Source: Haberlea rhodopensis (lineage: Eukaryota; Streptophyta; Magnoliopsida; Lamiales; Gesneriaceae). Taken from it: 64,000 nt of DNA. The stretch's first letter is position 1. Every line of letters begins with the position of its first letter. This document shows, one piece after another, positions 45,331-57,362 of the stretch. The notes below the pieces were generated by a model that made no database searches, was not told the origin of the DNA, and saw only the letters and a list, made by a program, of their open reading frames with translations. Made by a program: the position numbers and the translations under genes. The DNA is taken from the NCBI GenBank assembly GCA_907163345.1, contig CAJQUN010000060.1:248001-312000 (forward strand), given 5' to 3'.

Positions 45331-45580
45331 AACGATGATGCTTATGATGATGATGTTTATGATGATGTTTACGATGATGATGTTTATGATGATGTTTATG
45401 ATGATGTTTACGATGATGATGTTTATGATGATGTTTATGATGACGATGTTTATGATGATGATTATGATGATGTTTACGATGATGATGTTTATGATGACGA
45501 TGTTTATGATGAAGATTATGATGATGTTTACGATGATGATGTTTATGATGACGTTTATGATGATGATGTTTATGATAAGT
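45331..45580 (+). repeat. TTTATGATGATG / TTTACGATGATG minisatellite
   Basis: Tandem GATGATG-rich units about 250 bases long. They give spurious poly-Met/Ile frames on both strands. Confidence 0.96.
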
Positions 45581-45612
45581 AAGTTTGTGATAAGGTCATA
45601 CGACGTATATGA

Positions 45613-45800
45613 TTGGGTAAGACGCCCATGTGGTAAGATGCCACCCAATGTATGTGAGTGGGTAAGATGCCCACGTGGTAAGATGCCACACAATGTTATG
45701 ATATGGCAAGACGCCATATGATTGGGTAAGATGCCCATGTGGTAAGATGCCACACGATGGTTATGTTATGGTAAGATGCCATACAATGGGGTAAGATGTC
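45613..45800 (+). repeat. Constant-loop hairpin array (loop TAAGATG)
   Basis: Successive hairpins with a 7-base loop TAAGATG, TAAGACG or CAAGACG and differing stems: TGGG/CCCA (45614-45628), GTGG/CCAC (45630-45644), GTGGG/CCCAC (45658-45674), GTGG/CCAC (45675-45689), ATATGG/CCATAT (45701-45719), then TGGG/CCCA, GTGG/CCAC and TATGG/CCATA. Confidence 0.9.
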
Positions 45801-47581
45801 CTTATACATGAATAAGAATCAGGGATAACAAAAGAAGTTGAAGAACGACCAATAACTTTTACTTAACTAAGATGTTATGCATTACTGTATGTCTTTTATA
45901 TCATGTTAAGTAAATATGTATATGCTCACGATGTGTTGTCCCTGTAGGTACACTTTTGGACCGAGGGCCTAGGGTCGGGTTGAGGAGGTGAGCTAAAAAG
46001 AGCAAGATGAACATAGGATGCAGGATTTTTGATAGTCTCTACTCTAGGAGTAGTGTAAACCTATAGCTTTAACATTCATTGTTGAGAATGTAATTAAATA
46101 GCTTTTGGAAATTTTATTTTGGCCTGTAATCTTCTTAGCTCAAGCTACAACCGGAACCCTTAAGAGGTTATAAATGCATGTTTGGTCCATAATACGTGTT
46201 TAATATGATGTTAAGGTAGGAAGACCCTACAATTGGACTCTTTTCAGAACCCGATTTCTGAACCGGTATTTCTCTGTAGCTGCGAGACAGATAAAGGAAG
46301 ATGAGTTCACAAACTTAAATCAAGGAGGTATGTCAGTGTCAGACTATGCTATGCACTACTCTTCATTATTGCGTTATGTTCCGCATATTGCCACAAGCGG
46401 ACATGCAAAGATGAGACACTTTCTGAAGGGGTTACGGTCGGAGTTTTTTGACCGGGTTATCACCAATAACCCCACTTCATTCGATGATGCTCTCACGAGA
46501 GCAGAACTTGCGGAGATTGGAGTTGGGGCCTATCCTAATGCTGTACCCCCACAGGTGCCACAACAGAGGCAAGCTACTGATAGCTTGAGACCCCGAGGAG
46601 AATCATTTAAGCCTCGTGGAGCTTCTTCATCCTCACGGTTTAGTGGAAAGAAATCTTTTGGTCTGAAACAAGAAAACAAGAAGAGCAATTGGTCGACCAA
46701 CCGAGGGCCTATGCAAGGAAATAGATCGGGGGAGATAAGGTGCGACAATTGTGGTGGGCCACACTATTCCAGTAATTGCCCCGCTTGTTATAGTTGTGGC
46801 AAGATGGGCCACGTCTCTCGGTATCGCCCCACACGGGGAGGACAGTCAGGTTTTCAAGGGAACAAGCCGAGATTTGAGGACAGGACAGTGCATCAGAGGC
46901 AGCAGACTATGCCTCGACCATCGTGGGGTCAGACAGTGGGACCGTCCCAGGGACATGTGTATGCACTGACCAGAGAGCAGGCACAGGCAGCCCCAGAGGA
47001 GGTGATTGCCGGTACATGCCATTTATTTACGTACCCTGCTTTTATTTTGATAGATACAGGTGCCTCCCACTCTTTTGTATCTGTTGGTTTTGTGGAGAGA
47101 CACCATATGCGCACGTCTTCGTTACCCACGCCTCTCATGGTCTCGACACCCACTGGAAGAAATGTTATTGCCGATCAGTTTCTTGCGGACTGCCTCATTT
47201 ATTTTGAGGGAAATGAGTTGAAGGCAAATTTGATTGTTAGGCATGTCAGACTTCGACTGCATCATGGGTATTGACATTCTGAACGATACCAGGCTGTGGT
47301 AAATTGTCGACCGAGAACATTGAGGTTCAGATCTGATTTGGGGATACAGTGGACTTTTTATGGCAACGGTTCTCGTGCAAAGATTCCACTGATTTCGGCA
47401 GTCAAAATGTCTCAGTTGTTGGAACATGGTCACACGGGCTATCTCATCTATGCCGTGGACACGTCGGGAAAGAATAAAGAGTTGAAAGTTGAGGATGTAC
47501 CAGTGGTAGCAGAGTTTGCTGATGTATTCCCGGAGGAGATTCCCGGATTCCCACCGGCTAGAGAAGTCGATTTTGGGATTG

Positions 47582-49633
47582 TGTAAGGACCCCAAGCCCT
47601 TAACCCTTAATTAGTGTATTAATCATTATGTGTGGTACATGCTTTCAATAAAATCAATCGGGAAACACAGATGATACTTTAACATTGAATGGCAATTACA
47701 AAATTTCTTTAAGATTCAACATTGAGATCATCTCTACCCACAATTAGACTCATAGATTCCGTCCATTTCCATCCCCATTACACCACTTTTCACATGGTAG
47801 ACTTTTATAAAAATTTGGGCAAAGTCTCCCCATAAATAGAGCCATCCCGAAAACAAAAGCACATCACATAATATAATTCCCGGCCAGGGAATACACAATA
47901 CTCAACAGAATACAGAACACAAAGTAAATTCCCAGCCAGGGAAGCACCACACATAAGACGACAAAAGTGGGTTTCAACACCCACACAATGCACCAACGAC
48001 TCTCATATCATTAGCAATTCTACCCTTAATTGCATGCAACATATAATGAAAGAGAGAAAGGCTCATGCCTTTATATACAACCCATATACAAGTATAACCA
48101 TGCTCACATGCGAGCATCATAAATGTGTATATAACCCTCGGGTGTATATATGTACTCTATACGATACAGTGCTCCATCAAGCCCCTGTACCACGATCCTG
48201 GGAGTACATCCGATCAACAGCTCGAGCTCAACTCCAAAGCCATCGATGTACATGTTCACCTGTCCCAACAGAGACAGCCCCCAACGGGGTGAGCATACCA
48301 ATACACAAAATCTCATAATCACAATAATGAAATTCATAATTTACAACACAAGTAAATACTAATGAATTTTAAATGATACTCCCTGGATGGCAACGTCCTC
48401 ATCCGGGATTCCATGTACTGTCCCTGTTCTCACAATCATCAAACTCATCAAATCTCAAAAATCAGTAAATCAACACATTGATTTAACTCATAGCATGCCT
48501 GGTTCTCAAGTATCAATAATTAATGATTCCAAATTCATTATACATACAAATATAGATATCTCGATATCTAATACTGATTTTCGACTTTGCTACCAATCAC
48601 AGATAGCTCAAATGCCTAGCATTTATTTTACCAATTCTCCATTTCACTTAGAAATCTCACATGTCTTACAATGAATACATGATCCCACGATCATTCTCAG
48701 GCATCTCAAATGCCCTACAATAGTCATATAAACCCAGTACCCCATATCTCATGTAAGGTTATACTACTTTAGTATTACGCACACTTGTGGCAGCGATGTC
48801 AAGACTAGGTCGTTCCATAGTCATATCGACACATATATATATAACCATACCCACAACCATCTAATGCAATTAAAACACATTATGCATTTCACAAATGCTT
48901 TCATATAAAGTAATGCTCGTACGTCACACGTACCTTAAATCTCCGAAGTCCGAGCCAAACCTTGCTCGAGTTCCATGCTCCGAGGAACGATGTGCCAATC
49001 GAAAATCGGAAGTAAAACGTTCGAAATCGATAAACCGTAGGAATTGGGGATCGGCATTCCCGCGAAATCCGACTTTAAAACGCGACGAAACTCTCAATTG
49101 CCGTAGGGGATAGCTGCGCCTCGACGAGACGAAGACGGCGGCGGGTCGCACGCGCCGAACGGCGGCCGGACGGCGACGGGCGCACGCCTGGAAGCGGCGT
49201 GGGTCTGGGGAAAATCGGGAAGCAGCGACGCGGAAGGGAGAGAGAGATAAGGTGCTGAAATGGATCCGATAATTAAAATCTCGGGTTCAACTAGTATTTA
49301 TAGCAAAAATACCCCAAAATACTAATAGCCCCACAAATACATCATGATTCATTAAAAATCATCTGTTTTCAAAAACTCTCTCTCTAACTCAAAAACCCCC
49401 TACCGGTGCCCACACAAAGCACCCGAGATTCCGAGTCACACTAAAAACTCAACTCTTAGATTTTTCACCGTAATGAGAATACAATCTCAACCTCGGGATC
49501 CAACAATCCCAACTACCCAAATAAATGAGCCCAGAAGGCCCAACACTGCGATTAAACTCCAAATCGCCACGTAAAACAACTTTAGGGGTTATTAACACTC
49601 CGGGATTAACATCCCTAATCTCTGGTCATCACA
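47582..49633 (-). mobile_element. Solo LTR of B type lacking intron 1
   Basis: TGTAAGGACC...GTCATCACA with TSD GATTG (47577-47581 and 49634-49638). On the minus strand it aligns with B LTRs throughout (TATAAATA at 49295-49302, GC-rich block near 49100-49250, mini-exon 48934-48994, GCTCACCCCGTTGGGGG near 48270-48295). It lacks the 566-nt segment 19514-20079: the junction TTGG|CACATC falls between 48995 and 48994. Length 2052 bp against 2657. Confidence 0.95.
48934..48994 (-). other. Mini-exon fused to exon 1 in solo LTR
   Basis: 61 nt, matching 20080-20140, joined directly to exon-1-like sequence at 48995 with no intervening bases; its donor side AAG|GTACGT is still followed by intron-2-like sequence. 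Confidence 0.78.
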
Positions 49634-50879
49634 GATTGAGTTATTACTGGGGACATCCGCTATCTCTCGTGAACCTTACAGGATGGCACCGGCAGAGTTG
49701 AGAGAACTGAAGGAGCAGTTGCAGGATCTCCTTGACAAGGGGTACATACGCCCGAGCATATCGCCATGGGGCGCACCGGTTCTCTTTGTAAAGAAGAAGG
49801 ATGGTTCGATGCTGTAAGACCCCGTTATCTCAACATACTATAAGGTGCAATTAAGAGAACTAATCATATCAAATCAGAGTTGTAAGTCGTGTTGACAATT
49901 GAGCTTAAGGTTTACATGTATGTATGACATGCCAAAAGAAATTTGTTACATTCTTTAACAAATTTGGGTAAGGCTACTTCTACTGCACTCCTAGTAGAAA
50001 CTATACAAAATAAGTCTTTATCTTGCTATCTAGTAGCACTCCTTACAGCTCAGCTTATCAACCTGACCCTGGTTCTCCTTAGCAAAAGAACCTACAAGGA
50101 CAACCCCCATCACATGAGCATATCGTAATTCATATCAAACACAATATGAATGTAAAGCATAAATGCATAATCATAGTCATAAAATACTTCCTGTATTTTC
50201 AATGCATTTAAAACGCCCATTAGTTGTCCCTGTACCATAATTCATGATAAAAACATTATATGATATTATGGTTCCTTAATAATGTCATGACATATCTTTA
50301 CTTCTTAAATCCTTACTTCAATCTTGAGTCATTTTATCATTAGTGTATTGCAATGCTTCTTACTTTTCCACGTAAGCGGAATTCTTCCTCGCTTCTTATG
50401 GAACTCCACGTAAGCGGTATTCTTCCTCGCTTCTTATGGAAATTCACGCCTCCATGTGCGAACGGCCCTCTACCTCTCGCTCCACGTTTTCAGCGAATTT
50501 ATAGTGTAAGCATTAAAATCCTCACTGGGATAACCTTGACTCGTGGAATACACCTCTTATATTCCACAGCATTCTTATGCAAAAACAATGCATGTCAACA
50601 TGTATCATCATAATGCACCATCTTATGCATACTTTACTTTATCTTGTGTTAAATAAATAAACATGACTACAAGTTACCGTTGGGATGCCCGTACGTTGCT
50701 TACGTACCTTTCCAAAATGTAGAGGAGTCAACAGACTTTATCTCCTCGACTGTGTTGGTACCTGGGATGGTTCTACATAACCACACAACACAATATTAGG
50801 CACCTCATAATGATCCAATATCATAAACTTAATAAAAAATTCCCATTTTTCGAAAATGGAACACTACTGATTTTTTTTC

Positions 50880-51660
50880 CAGAAATGTTCGAGCACCTCT
50901 TTTCATGCTCTTAAAACCGCTTCATAATATGTGTAATGTCCTCGAACAAAAGTGCTAGGGACTCCACAATACTTCCATGCAAGTGCCTAAATCAAAGTTT
51001 CAACAAAAACTAAGCCCAACATGCATCGTAATAACCCCTCAATTTCAGCACTCAACCAGAAATTCCAGAAAAACAGGGCATATGAACCTTGCCCAGATTT
51101 TTCGAGCATGCATCTTCACAACAACAAAACTACCACATAACCCGTAACTCATGCTCAAGGAAACCTGCTAGTAACTTTAAACAACTACCATGTATGTGTT
51201 CACGTCAAAGGTTTAATCAAAACCTAAGCTAGCATGCTTCATAATGAGCCCACAAATTCAATACTCGTCCAATTTTCCGTGAAAAACAGGGCATATAATC
51301 ATCGCCCATAATTTTCGAACACTTCATTTCACATGATTAAATCCTTCACATAACACATGAAACATGCTCAAGGAAATATACTGGCATCTTCAAAAAACTA
51401 TCATGCACGTATTCACATCAAAGGTTCAACCAAAACCTAAGCTAGCATGCTTCAAATCCTCATGATTAAACCCCTACTCAAACAAAAACAGGGCAGTTTC
51501 CCTGCCCAGATTTTCGAGGACCACTTTTCACAACTCGAAATCTAACATATAAAGCATGTTAGTTACTTAACAAAACATGCTAGGGGCTTCATAAACATCA
51601 CATGCAAGCATGCATAACAAGATTTTGTCGAACCTTAAACTAGCATGCCAAATCTGTTAT
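50880..51660 (-). repeat. About 210-bp tandem units in solo LTR
   Basis: A block with AAAAACAGGGCA, CAGATTTTTCGAGCA, CATGCTCAAGGAAA and AAACCTAAGCTAGCATGC recurs at about 51067, 51281 and 51486, with a partial copy near 50880. Element C has related but fewer units at 32880-33340. Confidence 0.75.
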
Positions 51661-51919
51661 AAAGAAAACATATGCTTAAAAACCGAAATCTGGGAAAAAC
51701 GTGATTCCTCACCACTTTTGCTCTTCGAGTTTTGTTAAATTCCGATCAACAAAACCAAATATATTCTCCTATAATCAGTTCATATGTTGGATGATATGTT
51801 TCTGGAAAGAAGGGAGAGGAAACCGAGAGAAGAGAGTGGGAAAGAAGTGATGGAAGAGGCATGGTTGATCAATCTGCATGCCTGAAAACAGGGGGTAGGG
51901 GCGTGATTCAGCCACTTGG

Positions 51920-51933
51920 GGGGGGGGGGGGGG
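51920..51933 (+). repeat. Poly-G run
   Basis: Uninterrupted G run of about 14 bases in the U3-like part of the solo LTR. Its length may be unreliable in the assembly. Confidence 0.9.
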
Positions 51934-54928
51934 TTGCTTGTAGGGTGGCCTTGTGGTGTTTAATTGTGTCCCGGTATTTCGTACGATGTATAAAAATATC
52001 CCTCCTTTATATTTTATAATTTTACCACATCAATACATCATCAAAAACACCTAACATGCCTCCTAAACCATATCATCAAAATAAATATAACACCAACCAC
52101 ATAAATTAATTCCCCAACTTAATTACATACTTTTACCACATAAATCATAACCCATAAACCCCAAATTAAATCACCTCAATACATAATTATCAACACTTTG
52201 ATAGCATGTAAACACATAATCCTTTCGGGGATATCACAGATGCGGTTGTGCATCGACTACCGACAACTGAATAAGGCCACAGTGAAGAACAAGTATCCTA
52301 TCCCGAGGATTGATGATTTGTTTGATCAGTTGCAAGGTACCAGATTATATAGCAAGATTGATTTAAGATCCGGGTACCACCAGATTTGGGTCAGGGAGGA
52401 AGATGTACAGAAGACGACGTTCCGAACTCTATATGGGCACTATGAGTTCCTAGTGATGCCGTTCGGTGTGACAAATGCCCCAGCGGTCTTTATGAGCTTG
52501 ATGAACTGAGTGTTTCAACCATATCTTGATCAGTTCGTCATTGAATTTTTTGACGACATACTCATCTACTCTCGGAGTGAGGAAGAGCATGCGAAACACT
52601 TGAGGACAGTGCTCCAGATCCTCAGAGACCACCAGTTATATGCCAAACTCAGCATGTGTGAGTTTTGGTTGAGCAGTGTAGTATTTCTGGGTCTTGTCAT
52701 ATCTAGCAGTGGGATATCGGTGGATCCCAGGAAGATTGAGGCTGTGATGGAGTGGGCTGCACCCACCTCTGTGCCCGAGATACGGAGCTTCCTTGGGTTG
52801 GCCGGTTATTATCGACGCTTTGTCGAGGGATTTTTAGAGATCGCCAAGCCGTTGACACAGTTGACCCAGAAGAGAGTACCGTTCTTTTGGTCAAAAGCTT
52901 GTGAGGAGAGCTTCCAGGAGTTGAAACACCGGTTGATGACGGCGCCGGTGTTGGTGATTCCTTCGGAGAACACTAGGTTTGTCCTTTATACTGATGCATC
53001 GCTTCAGGGCCTTGGATGTGTATTAATGCAGGATAAGCATGTGGTAGCTTATGCGTCGAGGCAGTTGAAGCCGCATGAGACTAGATACCCAGTCCATGAC
53101 TTGGAACTGGCGGCTATCATCTTCGCCCTAAAGATTTGGAGGCATTATCTGTATGGTATGTCGTTCACCATATACACGGACCATAAGAGCCTGAAGTTCT
53201 TATTCACTCAGGCAGAGCTGAACATGAGGCAGAGAAGATGGATGGACTTGCTCAAGGACTACGATTGTGAGATCGATTACCATCCCGGAAAAGCTAACTT
53301 GACAGCAGACGCTTTGAGCCAGAAAGTGAGGAGTACTGGTGAGGACGACATTCATTTGTCCGCCATGATGACCTCCTATTGCCATCTGGGCTATGATTTC
53401 GAAATAGATGCATCACCTGTGTATGTATCGACCTTATTAGCTGAGCCAGATATCTATGAGAACATCAGGAGAGCTCAGAAGTCAGATGATGAGATTCAGA
53501 GATGGTTATCTTTAGTACATCTTGGTCAGCCATCGAAGTTCAGAGTGGCCGAGGAAGGATCCTTGAGATTGGGTAACCGTTGGGTGGTTCCGAGTACGCC
53601 GGAGTTGCGTAGAGGGATCTTGGAGAGGGCTCATAGTAGCATACTTAGTATCCACCCAGGCGGGAAAAAGATGTACAAGGATCTACGTGATCAGTTTTGG
53701 TGGAAATGAATGAAGTGTGATGTCGTCGCTTTTGTTAAGAGGTGCTTGATCTGCCAGCAGGTCAAGGCAGAGAGGCAGAGACCTGGTGGCGAGTTGAAAA
53801 GCTTGGAGATACCAAAGTGGAAGTGGGAACATATTTCCATGGACTTCGTGACTCACTTGCCAAGGAGTGCCTCGGGTTTTGATGCCATTTGGGTGATTGT
53901 GGACAGATTGACCAAAGCGGCTCACTTCATTCCTTATAGCATGACCTTCTCCTATTTGAGGATGGCGCAGTTGTATATTTGAGATGTGGTAAGATTGCAC
54001 GGGATCCCCATTTCCATAGTGTCGGATCGAGATCCACGATTCACTTCTCATTTCTGGGAGGGTCTGCAGTCAGCCTTGGGAACTGAAGTTAGATTGAGTA
54101 CCGCATACCATCCTCAGACGGATGGTCAGACCGAGCGTACTATCCAAACGGTCGAGGACATGTTGAGGGCTTGTGTGTTGGATTTCGATGCTTCTTGGCA
54201 GGATTCAGTGGCCTTGGTAGAGTTTTATTATAACAATAGCTACCAGGCGAGCATTCAGATGGCTCCTTTTGAGGCCCTTTATGGCAGACGGTGTAGATCC
54301 CCCTTGTGTTGGGATGACTTGGACCGTAAATCAGTCGGAGGACCGGAACTAGTTCGAGAAATGGAAGAGAAGATAAAGTTGATAAGGCAGAAAATGAAGG
54401 CAGCCCAGGACAGACAGACAGCTTATGCGAATAAACGGCGGAGACCGTTGGAGTTTCAGTTGGGAGATTAGGTCTTCTTGAAGATCTCGCCTTCGGAGGT
54501 GTTGTGCGATTTGGGATGCGTACGAGGTATGTTGGGCCGTACGAGATCTTGCAGCGCATCGGCACTTTGGCTTACCGACTGGCTTTGCGACCTTCTTTGT
54601 CTGGTATACATGATGTGTTCCATGTGTCTATGTTGCGGAAGTATGAGCCGTATCCATCTCATGTGTTGCAGCCTTCCGAGGTTCAGTTAGAATCCGATGT
54701 ATCTTATGTGGAACGGCCTGTTAGAATTCTGGATCGAGCAGACCGCAGACTTCGGAACAAAGTGATACCTATGATCAAGGTTCAGTGGGATCACAGGGGT
54801 GTCGAGGAGGCTACGTGGGAGACGGAGCGGCATATGGTGCAGCACTACCTGGAATTATTTTCTGGTATGTTATTTATGTTTAGTTTCGTTTCGGGGTAAG
54901 TGCATGCGATTTAGAGGACTAAATTTTA

Positions 54929-54943
54929 TAAGTAGGGGAGTAT
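54929..54943 (+). other. PPT of element D
   Basis: TAAGTAGGGGAGTAT directly before the 3' LTR. Confidence 0.88.
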
Positions 54944-57362
54944 TGTGATATCCCCGAAATAATTAATTGCAATTTGAACATTAATTATGTTTATATGATT
55001 AATTATGGTGATAATTGATTTATGTGTTGGAATTAATTATCATGTTGAAATGCATAGTCACTTGATAGGCGTGACCCGTTATTGCATTTCAGGGTGCATG
55101 TTGTACATGCTGGGAGAATTGAGTATTAGCATGATTTATTTGTTATGGTTGGCAATTAATTGGAAAGCATGAGTTTAATTGGTATTTTGGTGCATTTTGG
55201 TATAATGCTTTTAAATATCTTGTTGTGATGTTTTATACACCATGGTAATTGTGGGAGTGCATTTTTAATTAAAAACAAACCCACTTATACCCCTCAACCC
55301 TCCACTATACCCATCACTTTCTATTTCCCCCAAATCAACCACCCAAACCCTCATTCTCTCTTATTTTCGTTTTTGGCTCCAAGGTGGAAGAGAAACCTTT
55401 ACAAAATCTCTTTTGGTTAGTAATTATGTTCATGTGATTATTAATGGTGATAATTGATTTATGTGTTGGAATTAATTATCTTGATGAAATGCTTAGTCAC
55501 ATGGTAGGCGTGACCCGGTAGAGCATTTCAGGGTGCATGTTGTACATGTTGGGAGAATTGGGTATTAACATGATTTATTTGTTATGGTTGGCAATTAATT
55601 GGAAAGCATGGATTTAATTGAGGTTTTGGGTACATATTGGTAAAATGCTTTTAAAATACCATGTTGGGGTATTTTATACATCATGTTAATTATTGGGATA
55701 CAATTTTAATTATTTTCCCTCTTAAATCCCACTACCCCACCTTTACCAATCACTTTACCCAAAAACCCCCAACTCACTCTTTCCAACCCTAACCCACTCT
55801 CATTTTCGAAATTGGCTCCAAGGTGGAAGAGAAACCTTTGCAAAATCTCCTTTGGTGTGATTCTTGGTAAGATTTGAGGTCTAGGAAGGGTATATATCCT
55901 TCCTTGTTGATTTTGCAAAGATTTATTTTGATTTGAGTTTGATATTTGAGTTTTTGAGATGGATTTGTTGGGATTGGTATGGTTTTTGGTTGGGTGTTAG
56001 ATTTTGGTTGTTTGATGGTGTTTGTTGAAAGTTTTTAGTGTTTTTATGTTTTGGGTTTGTTGGTATAAGTGTTGGTAAGATTGTAGGAGAATTTGTAGCT
56101 TAAAAATGGTGGAAATCGCGATTCTGGTTGTGGCGATCGATCACCTGAAATGGCACGATCGATCGCCGAAGGGCAGTAGCGAAATCACAGGGCAGGCGAT
56201 CAATTGCCGCGAGGCAAAAATTGAGGCGATCGATCGCCTCAGCGAATCGATCGATCGCCAGCAGCAGAATTTTGGAAAATGGATTTTTTTGACGAATTTT
56301 TGGTATTTGACTATTATTTGGCTTCTAATATGGGGTTGTGTGATTGTGTAGAACCATCCCAGGTGGCGACGCAACCAAGGAAGTGAAGCCATATCAAATT
56401 CTACTTTTGGAAAGGTACGTAGAGGACGTACGGGCACCCAACGGTACATGTATCTATTATACTCATTGATTATGCATTGTGGATATGAGTATATGTGGAA
56501 ATGTGCATTGTAGATGCAAATACATGTTGAATTTATGCATGATGACTATGTATGCATATGATGATTGTTGGTGCGTATCCCATGAGTCGTGGTCATCCTT
56601 TGATGATTTTAATTCTTGCCGCTATTTGTTTGGTGCTGTTCAATGTGAAGCGAGGGGTGGGAGCGCCGCATGTCACATTGAAGCGTGGTCGTCATATGAG
56701 GCGAGAAAAGAATATTTGCCGCTAAAATGTGAAGCGAGGGGTGGGAGCGCCGCATGTCCATTAAAGCGATGTTATTCTATACCGCTTATATGTGAAGCGA
56801 GGGGCATTAAAATACATTGTGATGAACAGACTAGGGACTGGTAATTGATGAATATGGAACAGTGTTATGTCATGACATGTGTAAACCATTAAATAATCTA
56901 TTGATTATGCTCATGAGTTATGGTATAGGGACAACCCAAATGGAAGCGTTTAAAATGCATGGGAACAACATGAAGTGTTTTATTATGATTTATGAATTAC
57001 GCCTTATATTCATATTGTGTCGTATCTGAATTATGATATGCTCACGTTTTGGGGGTTGTCCTTGTAGGTACATTTTGGCATGACAGAAAGGGGCTAAAGC
57101 GGGTTGAGGCGGTGAGCTTGTGAAGAACACTCTTCATAGATGAAGGACAAGATTACTTTTGTATAGTGTCTACTCTAGGAGTGGTGTAAAGCTATAGTGA
57201 AAACATTCATTTGATTGGGGATGTAACTAATCCACTTGATAGTCCTTATTTTGGCATGTAATTCTTAAGGCTCATAGTCTCAACACGATCATTTTACTCT
57301 AATAAATTATGGTAGCTCTAATTATGCCTTTAATCCGCATTTAAGGAACTAGGGTCCTCACA
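54944..57362 (+). repeat. 3' LTR of element D with internal duplication
   Basis: 2419 bp, 413 bp longer than the 5' LTR. The extra stretch at about 55414-55870 repeats the U3 start (TAATTGATTTATGTGTTGG, GGCGTGACCCGG, GGGTGCATGTTGTACATG) in a diverged version. Intron-1-like 55867-56351, mini-exon 56352-56414, intron-2-like 56415-57067; GATCGATC cluster 56132-56262. Confidence 0.93.

Larger units (their letters stand above)
44255..46231 (+). mobile_element. Solo LTR in D gag
   Basis: TGTGATGCCC...GACCCTACA, TSD ATTGG (44250-44254 and 46232-46236). Intron-1-like segment from TTTG|GTAAGA (near 44664) to TATGTAG|AACC, mini-exon ending AAG|GTACGT near 45281, then a microsatellite and a hairpin array, then TGCTCAC...CTGTAG|GTAC near 45948. 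Its GATCGATC palindromes are of the ACCGATCGATCGGT type. Confidence 0.95.
49813..52238 (-). mobile_element. Solo LTR of C type in D reverse transcriptase
   Basis: TGTAAGACCCC...GGGGATATCACA, TSD GATGC (49808-49812 and 52239-52243). Same mini-exon as C (minus strand TATGTAG|AACCATCCCAGG near 50776, AAG|GTACGT near 50709). No GATCGATC cluster; instead the intron-1-like part is extended by about 210-bp tandem units. Confidence 0.95.
43887..54899 (+). pseudogene. gag-pol: Element D gag-pol, broken and interrupted
   Basis: ATG at 43887 follows GTGTCACAGC. Pieces: gag start 43887-44254 (shift near 44056, stops near 44102 and 44160), gag-protease 46237-47581 (knuckle CYSCGKMGHVSRYR, whose last Cys is Arg; protease LIDTGASHSF; a shift near 47250), RT start 49639-49812, RT to chromodomain 52244-54899. 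Stops at 52507, 53707, 53980 and 54469 and a shift near 54490 separate RT, RNase H (LYTDASLQGLGCVLMQ), integrase (VDRLTKAAHF, TDGQTERT) and the chromodomain-like end (VEEATWETE). The RT motif reads FFDDILIYSR where element C has FIDDILVYSR. Three solo LTRs lie inside. This is a paralogue of element C gag-pol and is non-functional. Confidence 0.94.
41668..57362 (+). mobile_element. Element D: older Tekay-type element with three nested solo LTRs
   Basis: LTRs 41668-43673 and 54944-57362, TSD CCAAT on both sides (41663-41667 and 57363-57367), PBS and PPT present. Removing the nested solo LTRs leaves about 4.8 kb of gag-pol homologous to element C, but with at least six stops and several shifts. 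The last LTR bases read CTCACA instead of CTTACA on the right. Confidence 0.96.

Noticed and set aside
45205..45753. 182-codon minus-strand and 128-codon plus-strand frames rich in Ile/Asn and Met
   Set aside because: Produced by the GATGATG minisatellite and hairpin array in a solo LTR.
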